From Ianthella basta (lineage: Eukaryota; Porifera; Demospongiae; Verongiida; Ianthellidae), in contig OZ025881.1 of NCBI GenBank assembly GCA_964019415.1, positions 2,515,280-2,579,279 on the forward strand: a stretch of 64,000 nt of DNA. The letters are read 5' to 3'. Of the stretch, positions 10,953 through 23,094 are shown in pieces (position 1 is the stretch's first letter; every line of letters starts with the position of its first letter). Made by a program: the position numbers and the translations under genes. The notes under the pieces were generated by a model. It saw only the letters and a list, made by a program, of their open reading frames with translations. It was not told the DNA's origin and made no database searches.

Positions 10953-13900
10953 CTACATCTTTGATACGTCGCTGACTTCATCTCTTCTTTCACCAAATGC
11001 ACCATTTTCTTTTGGAAGACTGAACACAAGTTCAGATTCCGTCACCCCACCACCACTGTTGTCTTCATGATCACTACTGTCAGATTTTCCATTCGGACTG
11101 CCTGGAATATAGCACACAGCACCACTGGCAACATCATGAAGAGACCGCTGCCCGTTTACTATGTGGACTAAGCCATCATATGATGAATAAGGGATTAATT
11201 CAAACAGTTGCTTTCTCTTAAAACAAAAACTGACATCTGTATCACCATCAGTATTGTTAGCCTCTCTGACACATCTGCTCTTTATCCTGACTACAAAGGA
11301 GTTCATGGCAGCAGTGGCAACATAAAGAAGAGACTGTCGTTCATCTGCATTCTGCCCCCTACAGCAACATCTGCCATATATCCAGTTAGCTAAGCAGTAC
11401 ACAACAACACAGAAGAAGTACAGGTGTGGAAGTATGAGGAAGATAGCCATTGCTGCAGTGATAGCATTAGTATCTGAGCCTTGTCCATTGCTGGACCAGA
11501 ACACTAAGCCCAGGGTGCTCAGCAAAATGATATTTGCCAAGAACAAACTGTCCAAAATGTTGTACTTTCTTTCTTTGTTTGGTTGCAGGATGGAGTGGAG
11601 AAGCAGAAATCCTATACCAAATGAGATCTGGAAAGTAAAACTAGTGGTGCAGTCTGGAGAAAATGCATCAATAGCATAGAGAATCAGTCTGTAAACCAGC
11701 CACATCCCAGCAAAGTAGCGATGACTATTCTTGAAGCGGCCTTGGAAGAGATCACGAAAGTTCAGTACAACTGTCTTCTGATACCACCCTTCCACCTTGT
11801 CTCCACACTTTATACTGCACTTCCTCAGCAATTGCGGCAACCATGGGTAGCTCAAGAGAAAGAGGGGTGGCAAGAAACCAAACACCACCACCACAATAAT
11901 AGCAATCATGCCAAACCAGTAATGAGGATAACCAAAGTATGCAAAATCTCCATTGTACAAAGAACGCCATGATCCCCCTTCAATGTCATCTAGCTCAGTA
12001 CCATATGGCACATTCAGCTGGGCAGGTGCAAGAATGAAGAAGGAAATTGTTAACAGGTCACCATAGATGAGGATCAGGCAAGTTGCTATACCATGTGCAA
12101 GAGAGAATCTCCCACTGAACCAAGTGAGGAAGCTGTCACAGTACTTAACATTCCTTAAGCAATTGAGGCAGGCATTAATCGTCTTACAGATACATTGGCA
12201 ACAATACCATCCTTTACTTTGGCCACATGTAATGAACCATACAATAATGATTGGGGCAAATGAAGAAAATGCAAATACATAATCTAGTGTCAGTGCATGC
12301 AAAGTATTGCGAATTGAAGGCAAGCAGAGATTCCAATATGGAAGAAGATAGCGAAACTTGAGACTCCAAAAGGCAGACAACCTTTCAATGTTCTCAATGA
12401 CTACAAGTGTAGTTCCAGATGTACAGGTGTGCAAATTCAAGCCCAACACTATCTGACTGAAGAAGACATAGGAGCACAGAGTGCCTCCAACTACGTCAAA
12501 GCGAAGAAGTAGAACAGTGAGTACTATTACAGTGGTTAGGAATAGCTGTGAAGATATCCATGCTACCCAAGCACGTGGAACAGAAGTAGCCTGGTTCTCT
12601 TCTAGTGTGCAGCATTCAAATGTATGGGAAGTGATTATGATCCCATAGTCACAAGTCCCACACAGGATCCCATGTGCCCTGTCTATGCAGACTCCTAAAG
12701 TAGGGTCGGTCTGGTCCAGAGGCACGAGATTGTAATCAGAATTGGTGCGCTGACAATATATTGGGCATGGAGCTGTGACTGAAATGTTCTTAGAGTGAGA
12801 TTTGTTTGGAACCTTCCCATACCAGAATGAAGCATGGCGGTAAATAGATAGGTTACTGCCACGTTCGTAGCACAATATGCCCTCAAGGTAGCCAGGAGAT
12901 CCACTATTATGAACACAAGCACACTGACCAGCTGTAGCATGGTTGGGGGAAAAAATGTAAGATCCAGGAGGGCATTCAGACAGAGAGACATTGAAGGAAA
13001 ACAGCAAAGCAGGTTCAGAGACAGTCTGTAACTGCACTGTAGTGCTAACATTGCCATGCCCTTGGTGTACTTTGTTGCTAGCCTCAAACTGAAGATACCC
13101 TGTGGTGTACACGCTGTTTGGGTTGACAACAGCCACAGGAAAGCTACTGTTGGATACATTTGTGGTTGCGAAGAAAGGTACCTCAGAAAGTGCTCCCAGT
13201 TCGTCCAGTGGCTCTATTTCTGTTGTAAAGTTAAATATCTGTCCAGGATAGACAGAAATGTGCAAGTCATCTCTTGACATGTTAGCCTTGAATTTGATTT
13301 CAGCTGCACCTGTTTTGATGGAGTTGTTGGTCAAATTACCAAAGTAGTAAAATGGAGGTGCTGCACGAAACACCTTCTTTCTGGCATCAATTGATGTATC
13401 AGCAGATCCATTAGAGCCACTTCGAATGCACGGAATGAGGGAAGGAGTGAATATATCATCACCAGTTTCATCAGCCACATTTTCTTCAAAGCGTAATTGA
13501 CTGTCCCACTCCTCATAACGCCTCCACCATTCAAAGTAGCGAATCACACAATCCCCAGTTTCAATAATTTGGCTGCCTCCAGTTGATTCAGAGTAAATGG
13601 CCCCACCCCTGCTCTGGGCTTTATTAGCAGAAAAGAAAAGCTCAGTGTCATTCCACAGCATAATCCATCCATTGGCATAAGCAGCTATTGCACCACCATT
13701 AGTGGCAACATTGTGCAAGAAACCAATTGTAGCACCCGAGCGTACATTGACACCTGTTCCGACCACAACTAGGCCAGAACCATTGTTAGTGTGAAAGTAG
13801 GTTACACCAGCAATGTCAAATGGCACTTTGTAGCTGTACACTGTACCAAATCCCATCAAATACCATGAGTCATTGCTGTACAGAACTGAACTGTATTCAA

Positions 13901-15272
13901 ATATACTATCCTGAATCTGCACCTCAGCAACGAGCCCAGTGAACTGAGACTTAATTAACATGAGATTAACAGCTGAACCAAGGCGAGCAACATTTAGTTT
14001 AAAAACTGAAGTCAGCATCACAAACCTGTTGGTGGGTGTTGGCACACCCTGCTCATATCCGGTTACAAAGTTTAGTCCCCCACCAAGGTATGCTTTGTTC
14101 TGTGAAAACAATGTGGTTTCAATATGAATCTCATTATTAGCAACTGAATTGGCTTTGTATAGGAGAAACCCAAGTCGGGCACCTCCTCCCCCTCCTCCAA
14201 TAACCTGGGTGCTGTTGAAGCAGGCATTTTCAGCAAAACTGCAGTTGACAAGGTTCAGATTATTGTGCTGTGCTCGGTCATTGAACTCACCCAGCAGACC
14301 ACCACCAAAGACAGCTCTGTTTCCATCAAAGTGGCAGTCGGACAGACTTACGTTGTTATCTGATGAGTTCACACAGAAGTATATTGCCATTCCCCCTCCT
14401 CTGCCAAATGACTGATGGATGGAGCGCTCCGGAGTGATAAACTGTTCACTGTATATCAAGCCAAGACGGGCAGTGTTATTGGTGAAGTTACAGTTGCTGA
14501 TTGAGTACTCTGCACCTGAGAGTTCGTTTTCACATTCATTGTCATCATAGTGACCAGGAGGACAGTAAGGAAACTCAATGTTCACACCACCACCACCGTA
14601 CAGGGTGTCTGGCATGTTCTCAGGAATACCATTGTGATGAAACACTGATGAGTTGATGCTCACTCTGCCGCCTGTCTCATACAGCACCAGACCCACACCG
14701 ATGGTCTCATTGATGTGGACATTCTCAATCACAACATCTCTGCACCTCCAAATGTACAGACCAACCTGAAATGGAACAGTGTGCAGCTCGGACACATTGC
14801 CAATACTAGTGCTGGGTCTACTCTGTGAGCAATTGAACAGAGTCAAGTCTGAGATCGTGAGGTTGGTCATATTCACAAAGGCAAGACCACTCACATTTGA
14901 ACAGTCTACTACCGTCACCTCTGTACCTGACCCCTGCACTACTAGTCCATCAAGCCAGCTGAGTGGAGTGTTGTAGATGGTCCCAAGGTCTTGAGTCAAG
15001 CTGAAGGTCCCAGGTCCTATCAGGAACTGTGTCGAGTTGGTGATGGTGCAGTTGGTGAAGGCATAGTGCAGCGTTTTGCAGCTACCGTTTCCTTGCAGAC
15101 AAGCGGGGCCGTCTGTACCGTTGATGGCGACTTTGATAACCTTTGCGCAGTCGGAAGGCTCGGCAGCTGTGTGTGGTGCAGCTACCCAAAGAAGGGGGGC
15201 AAATAGAAGGAACTTCGAGGTGAAAGTCATCATCGGGCAGTTACCGTGGGGCGACGTGATCCGTGCTTGCAT
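10953..15272 (-). CDS. Pmp-like beta-helix multi-TM receptor, copy 2 (intact, 1439 aa)
   Basis: This is the best reference copy. Residues 1-38 form the signal peptide (FLLFAPLLWV core, cleavage near HTAAEP). About 45-610 is a parallel beta-helix with repeated FxxN and GGG/GGAI motifs (NRAVFGGGL, NKAYLGGGL, NVATNGGAI, NKAQSRGGAI) and many N-x-S/T sites. About 355-365 is a glycine tract. About 767-890 is a Cys-rich module (ECPPGSY, QCACVHN, GILCGTCDYG, FECC). About 901-1297 holds eight to nine hydrophobic segments with the loop WRSLYNGDFAYFGYPHYWFG. About 1298-1439 is the cytoplasmic tail with ERQSLL, a dileucine-type motif. There are no introns. The ATG at 15272 gives a signal peptide; an internal Met (residue 14 or 15) is possible. 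A surface or endosomal receptor is inferred. The Pmp resemblance is in the beta-helix only, and function is unknown. Confidence 0.9.
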   Translation of the reverse strand: MQARITSPHGNCPMMTFTSKFLLFAPLLWVAAPHTAAEPSDCAKVIKVAINGTDGPACLQGNGSCKTLHYAFTNCTITNSTQFLIGPGTFSLTQDLGTIYNTPLSWLDGLVVQGSGTEVTVVDCSNVSGLAFVNMTNLTISDLTLFNCSQSRPSTSIGNVSELHTVPFQVGLYIWRCRDVVIENVHINETIGVGLVLYETGGRVSINSSVFHHNGIPENMPDTLYGGGGVNIEFPYCPPGHYDDNECENELSGAEYSISNCNFTNNTARLGLIYSEQFITPERSIHQSFGRGGGMAIYFCVNSSDNNVSLSDCHFDGNRAVFGGGLLGEFNDRAQHNNLNLVNCSFAENACFNSTQVIGGGGGGARLGFLLYKANSVANNEIHIETTLFSQNKAYLGGGLNFVTGYEQGVPTPTNRFVMLTSVFKLNVARLGSAVNLMLIKSQFTGLVAEVQIQDSIFEYSSVLYSNDSWYLMGFGTVYSYKVPFDIAGVTYFHTNNGSGLVVVGTGVNVRSGATIGFLHNVATNGGAIAAYANGWIMLWNDTELFFSANKAQSRGGAIYSESTGGSQIIETGDCVIRYFEWWRRYEEWDSQLRFEENVADETGDDIFTPSLIPCIRSGSNGSADTSIDARKKVFRAAPPFYYFGNLTNNSIKTGAAEIKFKANMSRDDLHISVYPGQIFNFTTEIEPLDELGALSEVPFFATTNVSNSSFPVAVVNPNSVYTTGYLQFEASNKVHQGHGNVSTTVQLQTVSEPALLFSFNVSLSECPPGSYIFSPNHATAGQCACVHNSGSPGYLEGILCYERGSNLSIYRHASFWYGKVPNKSHSKNISVTAPCPIYCQRTNSDYNLVPLDQTDPTLGVCIDRAHGILCGTCDYGIIITSHTFECCTLEENQATSVPRAWVAWISSQLFLTTVIVLTVLLLRFDVVGGTLCSYVFFSQIVLGLNLHTCTSGTTLVVIENIERLSAFWSLKFRYLLPYWNLCLPSIRNTLHALTLDYVFAFSSFAPIIIVWFITCGQSKGWYCCQCICKTINACLNCLRNVKYCDSFLTWFSGRFSLAHGIATCLILIYGDLLTISFFILAPAQLNVPYGTELDDIEGGSWRSLYNGDFAYFGYPHYWFGMIAIIVVVVFGFLPPLFLLSYPWLPQLLRKCSIKCGDKVEGWYQKTVVLNFRDLFQGRFKNSHRYFAGMWLVYRLILYAIDAFSPDCTTSFTFQISFGIGFLLLHSILQPNKERKYNILDSLFLANIILLSTLGLVFWSSNGQGSDTNAITAAMAIFLILPHLYFFCVVVYCLANWIYGRCCCRGQNADERQSLLYVATAAMNSFVVRIKSRCVREANNTDGDTDVSFCFKRKQLFELIPYSSYDGLVHIVNGQRSLHDVASGAVCYIPGSPNGKSDSSDHEDNSGGGVTESELVFSLPKENGAFGERRDEVSDVSKM

Positions 15273-15921
15273 GATGGTCTGTAAAGCTGCATGAGCTGCA
15301 TGAGCTCGCCAGTTCGAAGAGTGTGTTAACCGAGTTCACCGGCAGTGCTGCTTCAGCTGCAGTGCACATGGCAGAGAAAAGGGGTGCACGGTAACAGTAA
15401 CAATACAATATAAGCTTCATATTAAACTTAGCTAGCTGTAGCTAACACAGTTGGCTTTTATAACAATTCTCTCGTAATTTCATTAGTAGGAACGCACTGT
15501 AGAAAATCTGAATCTTCCTTGTCCGCTGCACTCCTCTCCGTATAGTTAGTGGGCAGTTTAGGAGTTGGGACTTTCGTCAAGTTCGTAGGTTGCGCAGATC
15601 GCGTACTAGCTATAGATATTACGGCAATATTGTTGCAGCTGTAGCTATTGGTAAGGGAGATGGGTTGCAGGGTAACAAGCACAATCCGCATTATACACAT
15701 ACCTATGCTAATTGGCTTAGTTTGTCATTTAATCTGGTTCATTTTTACTTACATTTCTTAGGAGAGCACTACGCAAAAGCTTTGGTTCTTTCTCTCCGGC
15801 GCGCTCAACTCCGTATAACGACTGTGCTCCGTATAATAGACTTGTATAACAGCTTGTGGGCAATTGCAGGAAATCATAATAACCATCATCATAATTAACT
15901 ATAGATAACAAAGGTCAGTTA
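15273..15921. repeat. 5' flank of copy 2
   Basis: The flank shares blocks with 7186-7620 and with 22920-24260, among them GAGTGTGTTAACCGAGTTC and GCTGCACTCCTCTCCGTATA. In copy 3 this region is split by the PHD-finger element, so copy 2 preserves the empty site (about 15503: CACTGTAGAAAATC). A promoter is likely somewhere here but not assignable. Confidence 0.65.
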
Positions 15922-16445
15922 TTGTTAGATCGTCCCTCCACACTAGAGATGGCTCTGCCTTGTCGCCAAATATGGGCACAGCATGGGATAGTGGGACACC
16001 TGGGAGTTGGGCGGGGCACTTGTGGGCTTAAGGGGAGGAGACTGAGGTGGGTAGCTAGCTATGTGGGTGTTTGGGGCACACAAACTGTGTGCATGGTAGC
16101 TCGAGTGTATTTCATAATTATTCATTGCACACTCCTGGTGTATTCTTGCCACATCCACCTGATATGGTTGTGTGACGGTGTATTGCAACTTGGCACTAAT
16201 AGCTACATTATAGCTTGTACTGTAAATGTAGGCAGATGTGTATGCTGAGTGTTCACATACGTGTAATTAAGAGACATGCATCCCTTTTGCTCTGGCCAGA
16301 TGGCAGGTACTATATATGGATACACTGTGGTGTGACCATGCAGTGTGACTGTAGCTAAGTGTTCGTTCATTGAAGATTCTGTTCATTTCACTTCATTGAT
16401 GATCTATCTCATGCAGGGGATCGCAGAGAAAGAAACAGAAGTCCA
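15922..16445. repeat. Intergenic repeat block (see 8464-8905)
   Basis: The block is collinear with 24345-24830, including GCCAAATATGGGCACAGCAT and TGGGCTTAAGGGGAGGAGAC. No gene is seen. Confidence 0.7.
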
Positions 16446-17252
16446 ACTTGTTGCAGTCTAACTCATGATCAAAGAACAAATGTGCGGAGTCACAAACCAC
16501 TGCTTATACAATATTAGCTATAATTACAGTAGAGTACATAATCAGTTCATAAAAAAAACAGACCTATATATATAGCTATTATAGTGAAAAAACTGACCAG
16601 CTTATTTTTAGTTGGTCTGTCATAACTGTGAATAATGATGTTTTCTTGGTCCTCTATATCACCAACCCTGATGACAAAATTGTTGGTTTGTATATATACA
16701 TCAGTTGACATTGTGATTTGCACGGCCTTGCAGCATACAGTTTCCCTTCCAATTAATTCCCTCAATCATTAGGGCTGACCCTAATCCTAATCCTAATTAT
16801 TCAATTCAATTATTTTTTAGCATTCATGAGGTCAGGTGGCAAGATAATCAATTATACATTATTATAGTGTTGCAACATTGGATCATGTAAGTGGACATCG
16901 ATCATTATAGAGCTTGTTAATACATCATATGCGTGTGTAGCATGTGTACATGCACTGTTAGGGCATACAGAGTGGCAGCCAGCTAGTGCAGATACCAATG
17001 TTGACTATCACATGCATGCATGAGCCAGATCACTTCCAGCCTACATTTTGCATTATGTCATCGCTAAAATAATTTGATGCAATATATATATGTAGCACAC
17101 GCAAACACATGCACAGTTCTAAATATAATGCATGCACTACAGCTGATGCATGATTTATATTTCAATCTACAAATAAACATGTCTGACTCAGCATTGATCA
17201 ATAAATTGTAAAGTTATGTAATTACAAGAGTCAGTTTTGTAGAGAATTAATT
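16446..17252. repeat. Mostly a copy of the BLOC1S4 3' flank
   Basis: From about 16840 it aligns to 24870-25356 and 34405-34967, for example at CAGAGTGGCAGCCAGCTAGT. Because it lacks several 4-base insertions found at 34405-34973, it serves as an outgroup for them. The part 16446-16840 is unique here and holds a 72-codon minus-strand frame without recognisable features. Confidence 0.65.
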
Positions 17253-17285
17253 CTATGAAGACAGTGGTGAGTCAAGGTTGTCAGT
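17253..17285 (-). pseudogene. BLOC1S4 exon 5 remnant (third copy)
   Basis: The reverse strand encodes TDNLDSPLSS and a stop, matching the last codons TDNLDSPMTP of the BLOC1S4 exon 5 at 25357. Similarity ends at about 17286, so only the exon tail and its 3' flank were copied or retained here. Confidence 0.6.
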
Positions 17286-18255
17286 TTAATACTATTAATT
17301 TTATTTGCCTTATATAGCATATCTTTCTCTCTCTTCAAGCATGCACATACATGCAGGAATCCAGCAACATAAACACTGTCGAGTGATAAGTTAGTCTAAA
17401 TGTAACATATGCCTATACACTTGAGTGCATGCATACGTACCTGGAATATATACGTAGGTTCATATGTATAAGAGATTTTTAGGGAAGTGCTTGTTATAGC
17501 AATATATATGTTACGTATACAGTATGACCAGAAATTTGGTGAGGCAGTTATTTGTGGATTTGTGATTTTGAGTACATGGTGGTGGGAGAATTTGTAATGA
17601 GGTAAGAATAATAGTTGTCTGTCATGAGGTGAGAATATGCAAAGGGGTGAGGGTTTATTCTGTCCTGGTAAAGCCTGGAGATATACTGGCCAGCCCACAG
17701 TCCATGCAGGTTGGACATTTACTACTATCAGTATATTACGCGGATATACACAGGGCTTCTAGCACATGCATGTCTCCTCCAGTTGTTCCGGTCCCTTCCA
17801 TTTCTCTTGTCTTAAATTGGCTGCATGTCTGTCCACCTGGAGCATCCGTCCTCTATTGAAGTAATTGTTGTGTATGTACATGCTCGACAATTTTCCCTTC
17901 ATCACACATCACAGCGATAGCTTGAGGGAAGATACGTACTTATTCAAGGATTGATGCAGAGAATTAATGTGCAATATGGAACAGTATCTCAACCTGTGCA
18001 TATATTATACACAGTGCTGGGTATATCAATTTCCTACTGTATGTTGGCAATGGTAAACTAGCTGAGCATACTGAGGTTGCCTTCATTGATTGATGAAAGA
18101 GTTATTTCATCTTAATAAGGATAATCTATAGAATAGATAACATAACTATGTTTGCAATTACAATAAAGAGTACATGTCATGTATAGCAACAGTAGTCGAT
18201 AGTACATAAACAGCTAAGTAAATACAGTCTATATCATATTTTCCGGGATGTTGCT
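17286..18255. other. Intergenic; partial duplicate of copy 3's 3' flank
   Basis: Nothing is recognised in 17286-17940. The stretch 17941-18240 repeats, in diverged form, the sequence at 18405-18700 downstream of copy 3, i.e. a partial tandem duplication of the flank. Confidence 0.6.
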
Positions 18256-18761
18256 GATTTATAGGCATGCACTCTGCCCTCGGGCCTCATGCTTACAAAT
18301 CAGCAACATCTCTCAAGGAGGTGTTATAGCTAATACAAAATTCATGCATGTATAGATCTTGAGCTTGAGGCCTAGGGATCATACTAAGTCTCACAAACAA
18401 GGATGCAGAGAATTAATGTGCAATACAGAACAGATCTCAAACTTTGTATAATACACAGTGCAGGGTGTATCAATTTCCTACTGTATACGTTGCCAATGAC
18501 AAACTAGCTGAGCAGACTGAGGTTGCCTTCACTGATCGATGAAAGATTTATTTCATCTACATATGGACAATCTTTAGAAAACCCGACTGTGTTAGCAATT
18601 AACAATAAAGAGTACATGTCATGTATAAATTATGTAGAAACATGCAGTGGTGTAGTAAACAGCCAAGTTAATACAGTCTATTATATGATGTATATGATCA
18701 TATCCTCAACATTGTCAAAATGCTTTTAATGCTAACTACTGGTATACACTCAACATGCCCT
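18256..18761. repeat. 3' flank of copy 3, duplicate of 1-490
   Basis: It is nearly identical to 1-490, including the AATAAA-type signal on the minus strand at 18547-18552. No gene is seen. Confidence 0.8.
18547..18552 (-). promoter_or_regulatory. Possible poly(A) signal of copy 3
   Basis: TTTATT on the plus strand reads AATAAA in the gene's sense, about 210 bases past the stop and conserved with copy 1. Confidence 0.3.
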
Positions 18762-21700
18762 TCAGTTCATATTCCTATCACTGGCTCTACCATTTCTTTC
18801 GTCAAATGCATAGTAACTAAGCGCAAGATTAGCTTCTGTTACATTGCGACTACTGTTCTCCTCAAAATCAGTGCTGTCAGCCTGATTAATGGGAGCTCTT
18901 ATTGGACCACCTGCAATACAGCACATCACAGCGTCACTGCCAAAATTAAGAAGCGGTTGCTGGTCATGCGGATCTTGCTCCTTACGACAATATCGCCATA
19001 TGTATATTATATAAATTATGACAACAGCCAAGAAGTACAGGTGTGGAAGTATAAGGAAGATAGCCATTGCTGCAGTGATAGCATTAGTATCTGAATCTTG
19101 TCCATTGCTGGACCAGAACACTAAGCCCAGGGTACTCAGTAAAATGATATTAGCAAGGAATAGACTGTCCAGGACATTGTGCTTCCTCTCCTTGTTGGGT
19201 TGCAGGATGGAGTGGAGAAGGAGGAAGATGACACCGAATATGATCTGGAAAGTAAAACTAGTGGCGCAGTCTGGAGTGAATACATTAATAGCATGGAGAA
19301 TCAGTCGGTAAACCAACCACATCCCTGCAAAGTAGCGATGACTGCTCTTGTAGTGGCCTTGGAACATTTCAAGAAAGTGATGTGCAAATCTCTTCTCATA
19401 CCAACCTTCCATCTTCTTTCCTAAAACTAAACTACATTTGCATTTGTTGCACCACTTCAGGAATTGTGGCAACCATGGGTAGCTCATGAGAAAGAGTGGT
19501 GGAATGACACCAATTATACCCACTACTAAAATAGCTCCTGTGCCATACAAGTAATGAGGAAATCCAAAGTATGCAAAATCTCCATTGTACAAGGAGCGCA
19601 ATGATCCCCCTTCAATGTCATTTGGATCATGTCCATGTGGCACACTTAGTTGGACAGGCGCAAGAATAAAGAAGGAAACCATTAACAGGTTCCCATACGT
19701 GAGGATGAGGCAAGTTGCAATGCCATGTGCAAGGGAGACTCTCCCACTGAACCAACGGAGGAAGATGTCACAGCACTTAACTTTTCTTTTTAGCCATCCA
19801 AAGCAGTCTTTAATCTTTCCACAGACACCTAGACAACAACAACACCGACCTTTCTCTTGGCAGTGTGCAATAATCCATGCAATAGCAATCAGGACAAATG
19901 GATAAATTGCAAATGCATAGTCAATAGCCAGTGCTTCCAAAGTGTTGTCAATTGAAGGCATGCAGAGATTTACATATGGAAGAAGCCAGCGAAACCTGAG
20001 ACTCCAAATGGCATAGCTCCTTTCAATATCTTCAATGACACTAAGGGTAGTCCCAGATGTACAGCCGTGCAAGTTCAACTCCAGCACTACCTGACGAAGA
20101 AGACATAGGAACATAGAGTACCTCCAATTACGTCACAACCAGAAAGAAGAATAACAGCCACAATTACAGTGATTAAGACAAGCTGGATGACAATCCATGC
20201 TACCCAATCACCTTCAGCAGAATTGGCTTGCTTCTCTGTGCAGCAAATAAATCTATTGGAAGTGATTATGATCCCATAGATACAAGTCCCACACAGGATT
20301 CCACGTGATTGGCTTGCACAGATTCCAGAAGTCGGGTCAGTCTGGTCCAGAGGTATGAGATTGAAACTAGAATTTGAGTGAGGACAATATATTGAGCATG
20401 GAGCTGTGATTAAAATATTTCTAGAATGTGATTTGTTCATCTCCCCATACCAGACTGAAGCCTGACGGAAAATGGATAGGTCACTGCCATGTTTGTGGCA
20501 AATTATCCCCTCAAGGTAGCCATCTGATTCACTGTTTTGAGCACACTCACACTGACCTGCTGTAGCATTGTTGGGAAAAGAGATATTAGATCCAGGAGGG
20601 CATTCAGACAGAGAGACATTGAAGGAAAACAGCAGAGGAGGTTCAGAGACAGCCTGCAGTTGCACTTCAATGCTAACATTGCCATGTCCTAGTTCTATGT
20701 TGTTACTAGCCAGAAACTGAAGATGCCCTGTGGTGTACTCACTGTTGGGGTCAACTTTCACTACAGGAAATGTAAAATTGGAAACATTTGTGATCGCAAA
20801 GAAAGGTACCTTGGAAAGTACTTCCAGTTCGTCCAATGGCCTTATCTTCGTTGTTAAGTTAAATAACTGTCCAGGATAGACAGAAATGTGCAAATCATCT
20901 CTTGTCATATTTACCTTGAATTCGATTTCAGCTGCACCTGTTACAATGGAGTTGCCGGTCAAATTGCTAGAATAGTAAAATGGAGGTGTTGCACGAAACA
21001 CCTTCTTTCTGGCATCAATTGATATATCAGCAGATCCATTAGAGCCACTTTGAATGCACGGAATGAGGGAAGAAGTGAATATGTCATCACCTGCTTCATG
21101 AGCAGAATTTCTTTTAAATTGCAAGTGACTGTTCCATTCCTCATAACGCCTCCACCATTCAAAATAACGAATCATACAGTCCCTGGATTCGACAATTTGG
21201 TGCCCTCCAGTTGACTCAGAGAAAATGGCCCCACCTCTACTTTGGGCCTTATTGGCAGTGAAGAAGACATGAGTGTCATTCCAGAGTGTAATCCATCCAC
21301 TGGCATAAGCAGCTATTGCACCACCATTAGTGGCAACATTGTGGACGAAAATAACTATAGCACCCGAGCGTACATTAACACCTGTCCCTACCACAACTAT
21401 GCCAGAACCATTGTTAGCAATGAAGATTGCACATTCATTAATGTCAAATGGCACTTTGTAGCTGTACACTGTACCAAATCCCATCAAATACCATGTGTCA
21501 TTGCTGTATAGAACTGAATTGAATATGAATATGCCATCCTGAATCTCCACTTTAGCAAGCAGCCCAGTCGAATGCAAATTCCATGGCATGAGATTAACAG
21601 CTGAACCAAGACGAGCAATGTTTGAGTAAAATTCTGAGTGCACAATCACAAGCCTGTTGGTGGGTGTTGACACACCCTGCTCATATCCAGTTATGAAGCT

Positions 21701-22885
21701 TACTCCCCCACCAAAGTAAGCAATGTTCTGTTCAAACAATGTGTTATCAATGTTAATCTCATTATAAGCAACTGAATTGGCTTCATAAAGGAGAAACCCA
21801 AGTCGGGCACCCCCTCCCCCTCCTCCGTTCACCTGGGAGCTGTGGAGGCAGGCATTTTCAGTAAAATTACAGTGGAAGAGGCTCAGATTATTGTGCTGTG
21901 CTCGGTCATTGAACTCACCCAGCAAACCACCACCAAAGACAGCTCTGTTTCCAACAAAGTGGCAGTCAGACAGACTTACATTGTTATCTGATGAGTTCCC
22001 ACTGAAGTATATTGCCATTCCCCCTCCTCTGCCAAATGACTGATGGATGGAGCGCTCCGGAGTGATAAACTGTTCACTATACCTCATGCCAAGACGGGCA
22101 GTGTTATTGGTGAAGTAACAGTTGCTGATCGAGTACTCTGCACCTGAGAGTTCATTGCCACATTCATCGTCATCATAGTGACCGGGAGGGCAGTAAGGAA
22201 ACTCAATATTCACACCACCACCACCGTACAGGGTGTCTGGCATGTTCTCAGGAATACCATTATGATGAAACACTGATGAGTTGATGCTCACTCTGCCGCC
22301 TGTCTCATACAGCACCAGACCCACACCGATGGTCTCATTGATGTGGACATTCTTAATCACAACATCTCTGCACCTCCAAATGTACAGACCAACCTCAAAT
22401 GGAACAGTGTGCGGCTTGGACACATTGCCAATACTAGTGCTGGGTCTACTCTGTGAGCAGTTGAACAGAGTCAGGTCTGAGATGGTGAGGTTGGTCATAT
22501 TCACAAAGGCAAGGCCACTTGCATCTAAACAGTCTACTATCGTCTCCTCTGCTCCTGACCCCTGCACCACTAGTCCCTCAAGCCGGCTGAGTGTAGTGCT
22601 ATGGACGGTCCCAAGGTCTTGAGTCAAGCTGAAGGTCCCGGGTCCTATCAGGAACTGTGTCGAGTTGGTGATGGTGCAGTTGGTGAAGGTATAGTGCAGC
22701 GATTTGCAGCTAGTCATTCCTTGCAGACAAGCGGGGCCGTCTGTACCGTTGATGGCGACTTTGATAACCTTTGCGCAGTCGGCAGGCTCGGCAGCTGTGC
22801 GTGGTTCAGCTACCCAAAGAAGGGAGGCAAATAGAAGGAACTTCAAGGTGAAAGTCATCATCGGGCGGTTACCCTTGGACGACAT
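18762..22885 (-). pseudogene. Pmp-like beta-helix multi-TM receptor, copy 3 (one frameshift)
   Basis: Full-length family member starting MSSKGNRPMMTFTLKFLLFA. It is open from 22885 to 20087 (932 codons: signal peptide, beta-helix, Cys-rich module, first membrane segment) and again from 20114 to 18762 (rest of the membrane domain and the tail with DQQPLL). The break is one missing T near 20095: CTGACGAAG here against CTGACTGAAG in the other copies, in the CSYVFFSQ motif. No other lesion is visible, so this may be a sequencing error or a very young loss. As read, it would end just after the first membrane segment with its beta-helix and Cys-rich module intact. It is the closest relative of copy 1. 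Confidence 0.85.
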
Positions 22886-23094
22886 GGTCCAAGCTGGATG
22901 AGCCGTAAAGCGGCAGCTAGCTAGCTATCTTCGTGACGCTTGAAGAGTGTGTTAACCGAGTTCGACGGCAGTGCTGCTTCAGCTGCAGTGGCAGAGAAAA
23001 GGGGCGCGCTAAGTAACAGTAACAATACTTAGGTAGCTAGCTGTTGGCTTTTATAATGATTCTCGCGTATTTTCATTAGTTGAAACGCACTGTA
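22886..23094. other. 5' flank of copy 3
   Basis: Shared with the copy 2 flank (AGAGTGTGTTAACCGAGTTC and CATTAGTTGAAACGCACTGTA). It ends at the TA that precedes the PHD-finger element. Confidence 0.5.

Noticed and set aside
16547..16765. 72-codon minus-strand frame ending in a hydrophobic stretch
   Set aside because: No recognisable domain, no paralogue in the other flank copies, AT-rich context; chance frame is as likely.
16765..16795. Telomere-like CCTAAT repeats
   Set aside because: Only about three imperfect units with the wrong register for CCCTAA; not an interstitial telomere.
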